From the NCBI GenBank assembly GCA_963555705.1, contig OY743181.1, positions 22,076,513 to 22,140,512 of the forward strand: 64,000 nucleotides of DNA. The letters run 5' to 3'. Below the pieces are notes generated by a model. That model did not search any database, had not been told where the DNA came from, and was given only the letters and a program-made list of their open reading frames with translations. This DNA comes from Ligustrum vulgare. Its lineage: Eukaryota; Streptophyta; Magnoliopsida; Lamiales; Oleaceae. Positions 24,825 to 35,500 of the stretch are shown piece after piece; position 1 is the first letter of the stretch; the number at the start of each line of letters is the position of its first letter. A program made the position numbers and the translations under genes.

Positions 24825-25914
24825 CTAAATGGTGTAAAAGGAGAAGAAACAACACTTTGCAAAGCTTCAAGTTCTTCCCCCTTCTCATGGAATGGACACA
24901 TTTGAAATATAGAGCAGTCGGTGTTTTTGAAATTGTGGGGCTCGTTTGTTTGCTCGTCCCTTCTAGAGGAGAGAGAGTTGGTAAGATATGGCTTGAGTTT
25001 TCATCAACTTGTTTTGATGTTGAACATTCCGTGCACTTGAAGAACCAGGGGAATGTTTGCCTTTTGTCTCGCTGTTTGGGAAAATTTAATTTACTCTCCT
25101 AATTCCATATGCATGCTGCAAGGGTGTTTTTCGTTACAATGTATAATGAAACGTTTAATTTCTTTTAATCTTTAATCTTATTTAGTCGAGCTTATTAAAT
25201 ACCATTAAGTATTACAACCTTACTACATGTATAAATAATTGTACTTGCATATGTCTCACTGTAGCAGGGAATTCGGACAAGATTTAACATTCTGTCAAGG
25301 CATTCAAATGTAAAATGATATATTCTCTATTAAGAATGAAGGAAAGCAAAAGTCTGTTTACATAGAGTTACATTACCAGAAAAAAAGAGAATGATCAAAA
25401 TACCTAATATTATTTTTTGTATTTGAGACATTAGCCAGACCACCACAATCAAACCTGCATCCACATATACAGATCAGATTACAGTAAAATGCAACTTACC
25501 ACTTGTTTGCACGATATTTCCACCATTAGATTATGAACCGTGTGTAAGAGAAGCTCAAATGTAAATGAAGTACCAAAATTAGCAACAATAATATACAGTT
25601 TACTTGATGAATAAAAATAAACACTCACGTTATCACCATTAGCTTGAATGGCTTCAAAATTAGCCCTCTCTATTGACCAGGTGAAACAAAAAGCACAACT
25701 CAGTAACCCACGTTACAAAATCAGATTTTTATTGATAAGAACCCCAAATCATGCACTTTTCATAAATGATGAGATTCATTAAACCAAAAAGGCATATCAA
25801 GAAAATCGTATAACAAAGTTTGTGTACCAGTGGCAAACCCTCTATGGAAAAGAGAGATCCTACGGTATGAAGCAACCCCTGATGCCCACAATTTTTAGGC
25901 CATATTTTACGGAA
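24825..25914. other. AUG7 3' flank and intergenic DNA
   Basis: No gene is recognised. The first few hundred bases probably include the AUG7 3' UTR. The rest is AT-rich and without repeats that I could define. Confidence 0.5.
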
Positions 25915-25925
25915 TAGAACCAAAA

Positions 25926-27246
25926 AGTCCTGTTCTCCTGCGCGCACAGGAGAGCAGGTTGAGCTTTGCCTTGCATTAATAATAATTAAAAAAAAATCAG
26001 GCAAGGATATGTGAGTGTGTCAGCTCTAGCGGCTGACACACTTTTAAATTTTTTTTTTTTGTTTTATTTTATATTTTGGTTAAAGATGACAATAATATAT
26101 ACAGACTCGATACTCATTGAAGATTCGATATGGATTGGGTGTGAATTTTACTACAATACCCATACTCAACCTGCATACTCATTAATTTTTTTTTAAAAAT
26201 TATAGAATTTAAAACAAAAGTGATTGTGTAAAAAATAAAAAAATAGAACCCAAATATCTATTGACATTGTTAACGTCTAAAAAAATTGTTCAAATTCCCT
26301 TGTTTAGTTTTAACTTAGAACAAATTTTTTTAAGCCAAATTCAAGTGAAGCCCAATATTTAACTGATTCAAGTTAATTCGGAGTACCTCTAACCTATAAC
26401 CTATTTATAGCTCTAAAAAAAATAAATAATTAGTAATGAGTTTCAAATGGGTATGAAGCAAACTCTCATCTGACTCGCCATTCTTAAATGGGTAGTGTAT
26501 GGAGGTTGTAAATCTTTAGTAGGTAGGGTATGAGTTTGACAAACCCGACCCATACCCGACTCATTGCCATATCTATTTGGCCTATGTTCGGATAAATGAA
26601 AAAATTATTTATAAACCAATTTATAATTTACACAATTTTTCAAACAACTTTTTAACCTTACATCTTTTTTCTTTCCAAAATTTAACCCTCCATCTTGCCT
26701 CGATTTCCAAAAAACTAGATTATAATTGAGGCAAAATGGAGGGTTAAAATTTGGAAAGAGAAAAGATGTAAGGTTAAAAAGTTGTTTGAAAAATAGTATA
26801 AATTATAAATTGATTTATAATTTTTTTTTTTTATTTATCCGAACATAGACTAAAACATAAAATAAAACTAACGGAGTGTTCGATGGCTAGTGCTGCCATT
26901 TATTTTTTGAATTTTTGGTATTTTTTAGGTAGATCAATGGTTGAAAATTGGAGAGAGAAAATATGTAATTAAAAAATAGTTTGAGAAATTGTGTTTTTTA
27001 TAAATTGTAATCATTGCGTAAAAAAAGAGAGTGTAAAACAATTTTTTTTTATTTTTTTAAAAATAAAGTGTGTCTCAGCCGCTAAAAGTAGCGGCTGACA
27101 CACACAAACATCAGGCAAGGCTTGCTAAAAAGCAGGCCTTGCCTATTTTTTATTTTATTTTATTAAATTAAGGCTTTGCCTTGCATCTCATGCAAGACAA
27201 AGCGTAAACTGTTCTCCTGCGCGTGGAGCGCAGGAGAATAAGACTG
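25926..27246. mobile_element. Foldback-type DNA element with mirrored hairpin stacks at its ends
   Basis: The flanking repeat TAGAACCAAAA (25915-25925 and 27247-27257) is a perfect 11-bp duplication. Ends: AGTCCTGTTCTCCTGCGCG and the complement of CAGTCTTATTCTCCTGCGCT. Going inward, both sides carry the same four motifs in mirror order (GTTCTCCTGCGCG, GCTTTGCCTTGCAT, CAGGCAAGG, GTGTCAGC..GCTGACAC), several being hairpins by themselves. There is no open reading frame. The duplication length suits a MULE or foldback element; I do not recognise the family. Confidence 0.7.
26582..26848. mobile_element. Near-perfect foldback MITE nested in the hairpin-ended element
   Basis: Two arms of about 120 bp (26582-26702 and 26728-26848) are almost exact reverse complements, beginning CTATGTTCGGATAAAT, with a loop of about 25 bp. 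RNA from it would form a long duplex, a possible small-RNA source. Confidence 0.85.
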
Positions 27247-28250
27247 TAGAACCAAAACCCATTGTTTGCACTATTTCAAGTTTGATGCAGTGGTGCACAC
27301 CAAAAGAAAGACTTAATTGTGTCACGGTTTAGCCACTCAACTTTAATATGCTATCACGGTTTAGCCATCCAATTTTAATATGCTTCCAAGTGGCCTCTGA
27401 ACTCTGAATTGTCTCATCCCATTGGCCACCGAACTTTATATATTGTCACGATTTAGCTGTCCAACTTCAATATATTTTCAAGTGATCACCGAACTTTGTA
27501 TGCTGTCACGGATTACCCCCCAACTTTAATATGCTTCCAACCAGTCACTTAAGTTTCAAAATTCTAGTTTTGGAGGTATGTTCAAGTTTAATTTCGAGGT
27601 ACCAAATGAGGTGGAAACATCAAGTTCTCGGTACTATTTTTAAGTACTTAAGGCATACTTTTGCGTATAATTTACCACACAAGAAATTGTTAACCGAGGA
27701 GGAAGTTTTGACTTGCAAAATTAATTCACTTAAAACTACTTTTTTCGAAACTTCAAAAAAACAAAATATGAATAAAATAAAAATTTACGAAAAACGTGTG
27801 TAAACATCTTTATTTAAGAGACTAGGTTGATCACTTCCAATCTCGTTTGAATGAATGTTATATATGCATTTATAAGTTCTTGAGACGAATTTCGAGAATA
27901 TTTAATCCGTTTTTAAGTTTGATCAATGAATAGTTACTGATGAATTTTTAAAGTTAACACTTTTTCGAACTTTTCAAAAGAGTAGTTTTAAGTAGCTTAA
28001 GGCAAGCTATAACTTTCTAAGTTAACCATTTCTTGTGTGGTAAATTGTACACAAAAGTACGCCGTGAGTACTTCGACATGGTCAAAGAACTTGATGTTTC
28101 GACCTCTTTTGGTACTTTGAATTTAAACTTGAACATGCCTCTTCGAAACTAGTGTCCGGTTGGAAGCATATTAAAGTTGGGTGGGTAATCCGTAACAACA
28201 TACAAACTTCGGTGGTCACTTGCAAGCATATTGAAGTTGGGTGGCTAAAC

Positions 28251-28816
28251 TGTTGGAATTACACACAAATTCCCTCTCTAATTAATCCCACAGGAATTTG
28301 ATGTTCAAGAAATAATAAGCAAACCAGAAAATAAGTACGAACACAGAAATTTCGTGGTTCGGCATCTTGCCTACGTCCACGGACCTTCGCCAAAGTTTTT
28401 CACTATATAATAAATTGTTACAATTATATAGAATTTACACTCACCAAACCCCCCAAGCATTGTAGGAAAAATAACCAAACTTTACTACATCTACTAATTT
28501 TTACTTCTTTGTACAACCCACAAAAAACCCAAGAAAAATCAAGATGCTAGATTACATTTTTTCTCACAATACTCTGTAGTTAATGTGCAATTAACTCACT
28601 CCTCAACACACATATTTATAGGAAAACATAACCAAAAAAGTGTATTACTTGTGTACCAAGATATTTCCTTGTTGAAATAGAATAGTCAGAATAAGAAAAG
28701 AAATTCATGCCAAAAAGATTATCTTCCTTTTCTTTTCATCCTTAACTTGGTCACCAAGTTAACCACTTTAATAAGAAAATCAATTGTCCAAGATATTTTT
28801 GGGTCAAAACCCAATA
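28251..28816 (-). repeat. 3' LTR of the small LTR element
   Basis: 566 bp, pairs with 30021-30589; shared start TTGGAATTACACACAAATTC in window orientation. Confidence 0.88.
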
Positions 28817-29219
28817 ATCTCCACCTTGACACAAAAATTATTCCAAGCCAAAAAATTCAAATTCAATCATTGGGTAAACAGACAAGCATTTCTCACTTTG
28901 ACGATCCCATACTCCACCATATGAGTATAACCACTTAGAATATCAACGAATTCAGAGCTTTTCATCGCTCATGTCGAAATAAACATTGCCGAAAAATTAT
29001 GGTGCAACCCCCATGTTTGGATTTCCTTGGAAGCTCATCAGCGATCGACATTAATTTCACAGCACACATTGCATTAACGTCAAACCAATGCCCGTGTGTA
29101 AACACATGTACCCGCCAATAAGAACACATCATATTACTAAAGTACGTCATGGCAACTGACTTCATGCCATAAAGAAGTCCCATATTACTAAAGTACATCA
29201 TCACCACCCTCTACCAGGA

Positions 29220-29770
29220 GAGTCGCATTGTCCACCTCCGAGCAATTAGCCGACTCTGCTCCATCTTTTGGACAATTTCTTCTCACATGACTAGATTTAC
29301 TACAGTTCCAATACATTACCTTCTTCTTCGTGGAGTTACTTCTCTTTCACTTTTCAGTAACAAGCAAAGCATTTTCAGATGAACTATCACTTCAACCTAA
29401 TCAACTTAACTTCTGAAAATTCCACCGTTTCCTTCCCACACATCAAAATCAGCATGATGTGTTCAAACGTGGATGGAAGAGACCAGATGAACCTTATCCT
29501 CATCATCAATCTTAACTCCAATAGATTCCAGTTCAGAAACAATTCCATTGAGAACACTAAGATGGTCTAATATTTTCATACATGTATTCATTCTCAAAAA
29601 ATGAAACGCTCCTTCAGATACAAGTTATTTGACAAGCTCTTCATCTGATACAATTCTTCTAGTTTTTCCCACAATTCCTTCACAACAAATATCCCATAAA
29701 TATTTGCAAGAACATTTTTGGCCAAACAAAGTTGTAACATGCTAGCAGCCTTCAAATCCAAATGTTCTCA
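29220..29770 (-). pseudogene. Decayed copia-type gag of the small LTR element
   Basis: On the minus strand from about 29760: LCLAKNVLANIYG, KELWEKLEELYQMKSLSNNLYLKERF, then after frame changes SELESIGVKI.DEDKVHL, all typical of copia UBN2 Gag. A knuckle near 29280-29320 reads YWNCSKSSHVRRNC, in which the first Cys is replaced by Tyr. Several frameshifts and stops. Confidence 0.75.
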
Positions 29771-30020
29771 ATCTTCATCACTCGTGCTGGATTCAGTTTC
29801 TTTGTCAGAACTCGGGGTTGGTTTTTCCTTCAAAGCCTTCTGCAATCCCATCTGAATCAATACATCCATGACTTGTACTTACCACAAGCCAAAATTGGTC
29901 TTTCAGTCAAATTTCTTTACGTTGTACTTTTCAAACATATTTTCTTTTGCTCCAATTTTTTTTTTCGAACCACCTGATACTCTGTTAATTAGACGTCGAT
30001 TTCCCAGTCGACGGCGCCAC

Positions 30021-30589
30021 TGTTTGGAATTACACACAAATTCTCTCTCTAATTAACTCCACTTGAATATGATGTTCAAGAAATAATAAGCAAACCAGAA
30101 AATAAGTATGACCACAAAAATTTACGTAGTTTGGAAACTTACCTACGTCCACGGACCTTTGCCAAAGCTTGTCACTATATAATATATTGTTACAATGATA
30201 TAAAATTTGCACTCACCAAACCTCCCAAGTATTGTAAGAAAAATAACCAAACTTTACCACATCTACCAATTTCTACTTCTTTGTACAACCCACAAAGAAC
30301 CCTACAAAAATCAAGATGCTAGACTACATTTTTCCTCACAATACTCTCTAGTCAATGTGCAATTAATTAACTCCTCAACACACATATTTATAGGCAAACA
30401 TAACCCAAAAATTTGTATTACTTGTGCTCCAAGATGTTTCTTTGTTGAAGTAGAATAGTCAGAATAAGGAAAGAAATTCTTGTCAAAAAGATTATCTTCC
30501 TTTTCGTTTCACCCTTAACTTGGTCATCAAGTTAACCACTTTAACAAGAAAATTAATTATCCAAGATATTTTTGGGTCAAAACCCAACA
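30021..30589 (-). repeat. 5' LTR of the small LTR element
   Basis: 569 bp, adjacent to the primer-binding site on its left. Confidence 0.88.
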
Positions 30590-30628
30590 TAAATCGTGAC
30601 AGCATATAAAGTTCGGTAGTCACTGAAA

Positions 30629-31290
30629 CAATTAACTCCCCAAAGAAAGCACTTGTGGGAGAATAAAGAAGCTGGTAATCCCTCAAAATCCTATGCAATA
30701 TTCATCCTAGTCTTGTTTAATTTACTCAGGTCCACTGCAGCCACCATTGTCGCAAAACCAAAAAACAGTAGAGCAGTCGAGCAAAAATCGGAAGAAGGAA
30801 TATTCGAACCGAAGTGTAAAAAACACTTCATGGAAGAAGGAAGATTCGGGCCAGAGCTCGGAGAGATTGTGGCAACAAGAAATGAATTGGAAAAACCAAA
30901 AAGAAAACATAAAGAACTGTATTTTTGCAAGATCTAATCTAATACGGTGGCATATTAGTATGTAGAACCTTGTGGACCCCACCCCATGTGGGGGGGGGGA
31001 GGGGAGGAGTAAGGGAATGTGTAAACAATGGGAGTAAGAATAGCATTTTCCTAATATGTAGGGAAACAACGTCGTTTAAAACCGAAAGAAATGAACAGTA
31101 AATTGGACCTTGCCCCTTTTTGCTTATAGTATAGTATGTATGGATATGTGATTGAAATTAATAATTTAATTTAACTTGAATTTTTTGGAAAGTTTTTTTT
31201 ATCTATAAATAAAGAATGTGGTGCTTTCAATATTAAATATATAATTCAAAAATAATTTGAAAAAAATGTGTGTGATTAAAAAGTGATTTG
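30629..31290. other. Intergenic stretch, nothing recognised
   Basis: Open frames on both strands (30653-30937 plus, 30691-30930 minus) do not resemble a known protein and overlap each other. No repeat ends were found. Confidence 0.4.
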
Positions 31291-31296
31291 ATGAAA

Positions 31297-31640
31297 CTAG
31301 TATCACACACGTGCGTTGCATGGGAGAATAATATGAAATAATTTTATTGTAAATATAATTTCAAAATAGAAAAAACAAATTGAACATACAATTTGCTTTG
31401 ATTAATGATAAAAACCGTCAACAAATACTCAAAGTAAAAATGAATTATAATTCTCATAACTTTTGGAAAACCTCTTTGTACATTATGTGATTGTCCACAC
31501 TTATGTGATGCATGCAAATTGTTATAGACAAAACATATTTAAACAGTTGTTCAGACTTAAATTAAATAATGCTATTTTTCAGACCTATTAAATGAAAATT
31601 TTATCCAAATTTTTTTTTATCATAATTTATGATTGTTCAC
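31297..31640 (-). mobile_element. Helitron-like 3' terminus, same family as 20194
   Basis: On the minus strand ATGCAACGCACGTGTGTGAT is followed by ACTAG|T (31296-31300). The next 180 bp aligns with 20200-20380 (e.g. ATTTTATTGTAAATAT, CTCATAA.TTTTGGAAAACC). The 5' end was not found. Confidence 0.55.
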
Positions 31641-31703
31641 ACCTATGTAATGCAGGGAAGATGTCATAGATGCGTTATTTATAAATTTGGTTATAAACGG
31701 TTA

Positions 31704-31929
31704 GGTTGTGTTTGATTTGTGTCATTTTTCATGCAAATCTTCCACCCTAGTTGTTTGATACACTACATTTTTCCTAGAATTGAATTCCATGGTACAACAC
31801 TTTAAAGCATGTTTTGGGTTATTTTCCATGGAAAATTGATTCTAGTGGGTTTGTGGTTTTTATTTTCCATGAAAGTTGGAAAACCTTCAAATTCTTTTCC
31901 GTGGAAAACAAAAGCTATCAAACACAACC
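31704..31929. mobile_element. PIF/Harbinger-type MITE
   Basis: Ends GGTTGTGTTTGAT and ATCAAACACAACC are perfect inverted repeats, flanked by TTA (31701-31703, 31930-31932). 226 bp, non-coding. The ends resemble those of the MITE at 1895. Confidence 0.85.
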
Positions 31930-31960
31930 TTAGTCTAACTCGAGTTTGAGCACTCATTCA

Positions 31961-32150
31961 TGTTATAAAATATACATTTTATATATATAATGTGAATGAC
32001 CATTATATCCTTGTAAACTTTACATATTATAATTGTGTCATTGATCACCCCTATAAATAGGGGCTTAAGTTTGTAATATTACACACATTTAATGAGAAGC
32101 ATTTCTCTCAACCTCTCTATCTTGTTCTTCTAGAAATTGATAGTTTTACA
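31961..32150 (+). repeat. 5' LTR of the 31961-41577 element
   Basis: 190 bp, starts TGTTATAAAATATACATTTT and ends TAGTTTTACA. It contains a TATA box CCCTATAAATAGGGG near 32050. Confidence 0.85.
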
Positions 32151-32155
32151 ACACA

Positions 32156-32168
32156 TTATCAGCACGAG
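32156..32168 (+). other. Primer-binding site (internal tRNA-Met type)
   Basis: TTATCAGCACGAG six nt inside the LTR is the form used by a group of plant copia elements. Confidence 0.65.
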
Positions 32169-34002
32169 TCTCTAACCAATTGAGTAATATAACGAGAGTA
32201 TACTCTACAGTTGCATCAAGTGATGAACTTTTGTATCAGAAACTTGATTATTATTAATCAGCATTTCTTTTCCCAGATCTAATGTTTTTGACGTTAGAAA
32301 ATGTTTCATGTAATAGATCGAAAGGAAAAAAAAAATCCAGTGATGATTTTTCCTTCACATGCAGTGATGCTCGAGAAAAAAAATTGAAACTTTACCAACC
32401 ATAATCCAAAATCTGTGTTGGATACAAGGAGTCCAAGTTCCTCCACTTTCACTTTCACGTCCATTTTTTTAATGGAATTAGCAAAACAATTCTGATTCAA
32501 GAATTCCAATCATATACTTTCCTTCTCAACACTGTATATCACAACTTTTTAACAATGGCTCTCAAGGATGTTTATGATCCTGACGCCCCAAATTTGGTCA
32601 TGTCTCGGAATATTCATCTTTTTCTCTTCACTCTACAAGATTTTCCAAAAGAACGGAAGTCGGATGAACCACCGAAATTTCTAGTGATTGGAATTATGGA
32701 CACTAGGGATATGAAAAAAAAAATTATTACGGTCCAATGATCTGAGAATGAAAGCTGTCAAAGAGAAGGCAAAGACAATTATGAATTTGTTTTTCCAATA
32801 ATTGAAAAAGCTGGAGTTTCCCACCAACTAATGCAACCATAAGGTGGTGCCCACTAATGGATGGCAGCAAATGAAGCATCTTTGATGGAAAGATAAGGTT
32901 TGCTTTTTGTCCCATTAATAACTCGTTTGATTATATTAATCATATTTTAGCTCGTTTGATTATCTATGATTATAATCATGTGATTATTGTTAATAAATTC
33001 ACAATTATTTAATACAAATATGTGATCAATAAGATAAATTAAAGAGTTTAAACAAGGTACAAGTAATATAATTGTTATCATGTCGTGATGTATTGAGTTA
33101 TTAATTAAATATAACTCATCGTAACAGACTGAACTATTATGAATATCTTGACTAGATGTGAAGATATGACTTGCTTATTTATGAAAGGTAATAATTTCAT
33201 TATGTTGACACCATCTATATAGTTGATTTTATCAGATTTAAATATACATATTACGTTACCACCTATGTGGTTGGTTTTATCAATTTTAAATATAAATGTT
33301 ACGTTACCACCTATATGATTGGTTCTACTGGTTTTAAATATTTCTGCTCATATAAATTTGATATATTATTGTTATTTGATATTTCAACAAATGGTACCAG
33401 AAGTTACCATTACCAAAAGGTTGTTGGATTTTAATATTTTATCAAACAGTACAAAAAGTTACCAATATCTGTATTGAAAGGACAGATGAAAATAAATTAT
33501 TCAATAAGAAAAATGTTGATGTATGATAAGATAATATCATATGATAGCACGGATATGACTAATGTGAAAATAATCTCATCAGTATTATGAGATAAATATT
33601 ATATGATTGAGATAGATAGAATTGATCAAAGTTCTTGCACAAGCACGTATGTACTCCAAAAGAAGTACATATTTACTCTAGAAGAAGTAAAGATTCTCAT
33701 CTAAACATGCTGAAATGATATTATTATTATTATTGCTCCTGAAAAAGTATAAAGGAGTCATACTGAAACATATCAAGAAATGAGATACATGCAAAACACA
33801 AAAAAGGGAAAACAGCTATGATCCTCAAAAGTAGAGGTGTGTATCAAGTGTAATAATACTCCGTACTCTACCACTCTTAATTTTTTTGATGTTCACAAGA
33901 TAAAGTTTAAACATTCATAAAATTCTCAATATTAAAGGTGTGTCTTAAGAGTAAGTATACTCTGTACTCTACCACCCCCAAATATTTTGGAGATTCACAA
34001 GG

Positions 34003-34625
34003 TTAAATTTACATTAACTGGACTCCATTTTCGCTTGGTACCCCTTCCTTGCGACCAATCTATCTTAACTCCTGCTGGATCTTGTATTGGAACATATGAT
34101 TGTAACTTTTCCAACAGTTAATCAATAGTGGGAGCAGAAATAAGGATCTTCCTAGAAAAAATGGAGAGATGAATCCCTTTTCCACAGTATAATTAAGAAA
34201 TGTTAGTAAATCATCGAAGAAGTTGTTAACATTTAAAAGCCTTATAGGCTTATTATGGAGACCCGGCTAAGCCTACGAGTTAATATTAAAGATTTTCTCT
34301 AAAGTACCAAAGCCTCCAGGCATGGCAATGAAGGCATCAGAACCATATAACATGCAAGTTATGCGTTCATGGATAGATAACGTCTGTACTTCATACCCTC
34401 TTGTTTTGCCTGCGATATCAGCTAAAGGAATAGGTATAACTCCTATCACTCTCGCTTTCTCTATTTGAGCAGATTGAGAAACACAACCCATCAATCCACT
34501 GCTACTCCCTCCATACACTAGATTGATACCTTTCTCTCCCAACTTCTTCCCTAGAGCACTGCTGCTTCTAGATATTCAAGACATTTCCCAATTTTTGATC
34601 CACAAAATACACAGATAGTTTTGAT
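34003..34625 (-). pseudogene. LONELY GUY-like (LOG) cytokinin phosphoribohydrolase retro-pseudogene
   Basis: LOG enzymes release active cytokinin from its riboside 5'-monophosphate. On the minus strand it reads ICVFCGSKIGKCLEYL (near 34610), INLVYGGSSSGLMG, VIGVIP, then the catalytic PGGFGTLEK (near 34300), LHNKPI, LLNVNNFFDDLLTFLN, VEKGFIS and, after a frameshift, ILISAPTI. Two stops replace the Trp and Gln of the usual TSWAQLG segment, and one base is missing in the AAV-ALGKKLG segment. LOG genes normally have several introns; none is present here, so it looks like an mRNA copy. It lies antisense in a copia-type element. Confidence 0.85.
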
Positions 34626-35039
34626 TTATCGAAGTTTTGATCCTTCCATCTTTTAAGAGTATAAGGAAGGAAAACTTACAAGAAAATGTTATTTTGGGAT
34701 GCATTAAATTGCAAAATTACTTGACTTTTTAAACGTGAAAATATTCACTATTTACTGCTCGTCTTTTAAAAAAGTTGCTATTTACTATTTACTGCTCGTT
34801 TTTTGAAAAAATTGCTATTTACTTTTGACTAAATGACGCCACTTTTGATCATATCTCTGACAGCATATTTAATGCTCCATAATGGAAACTCTTTTGGTGA
34901 TCTCCCAGTAACAATCTGTTTATACGCGAAAAATGTAAATACAAAATACTTTGTTAAAATATATATGTATACATATACACAGTATACTGATTTACCTTGT
35001 ATCAATGTTGAGTAGCCAATATATCATTGTTTATAACAG

Positions 35040-35500
35040 CCTAGAAAACAGGATCTTTTGCTATTATATTTTTGAGACTATAACGGTCTTTATCATTGTT
35101 GAATTGAGCCCATAAAGATAGTAGCTCACGCTGCACATATCCACATGGTGCATCTCAAGAGCTAGTTGAATATCATCCAATGACTCCTTACTCAGCCCAC
35201 CTTTAATGAAATCTATTTTATCATCTCGATTTATGGATGAATATCCTATTGATTTACAACGGGTATCACATGTCCATTGAGCACATTTTTAACAACCTTT
35301 CAATCTTTTTGCTCTTTATTTTTTTGCAAAAGTATTCTTACCTAAGCCAAACACGTGCTTAGAAAATGAATCTGGTAATTCACCAAATAATCGAACTTTT
35401 GCTTCGATCAACCAACGAACTTCTTTTGAGATACCTTGATCCATCAGCAGCCTCAGTCTTTCAAGTTGAACTCGGTAATCATTTTCAAAACATTTATCGG
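35040..35500 (-). pseudogene. Unrecognised protein-like sequence captured in the copia-type element
   Basis: On the minus strand a frame of about 140 codons with two stops reads RLLMDQGISKEVRWLIEAKV, LFGELPDSFSKHVFGLGKN, KCAQWTCDTRC, IDFIKGGLSKESLDDIQLAL and EMHHVD. The composition and near-open frame suggest a real former exon or cDNA. I do not recognise the family. It lies on the same strand as, and upstream of, the LOG pseudogene. Confidence 0.45.

Larger units (their letters stand above)
28251..30589 (-). mobile_element. Small pol-less LTR retrotransposon (copia-type gag)
   Basis: LTRs lie at 28251-28816 and 30021-30589, with TAAAC/TAAAT at the flanks (4 of 5 match). The minus-strand primer-binding site TGGCGCCGTCGACTGGGAA (30001-30019) and purine tract AAGGTGGAGAT (28817-28827) bound a 1.2-kb interior that contains only decayed gag. 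It has no reverse transcriptase or integrase, so it needs proteins from a relative to move. Confidence 0.88.
27319..30628. mobile_element. Long inverted-repeat (MULE-like) element, split by an LTR element
   Basis: The left arm (about 27319-27760) is made of diverged units such as CACGGTTTAGCC, CCAACTTTAATATGCTTCCA and CCACCGAACTTT. The right arm (about 28030-28250 continuing at 30590-30628) is the reverse complement of the same series. The LTR element 28251-30589 sits in the right arm. There is no reading frame of note; ends are approximate. Confidence 0.65.

Noticed and set aside
27319..28250. Possible CRISPR-like or satellite array because of repeated CCAACTTTAATATGCTT units
   Set aside because: Units are diverged, lack constant spacers and are mirrored in the opposite arm; this is an inverted-repeat transposon end in a plant genome.
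30653..30937. 94-codon plus-strand frame with a hydrophobic N-terminal part
   Set aside because: It overlaps equally long frames on the other strand, has no family resemblance and shows no exon signals.
32555..32740. 61-codon frame (MALKDVYDPDAPNLV...) after the copia 5' LTR
   Set aside because: Could be a captured gene piece, but I recognise no family and the frame breaks immediately after it; not enough for a feature.
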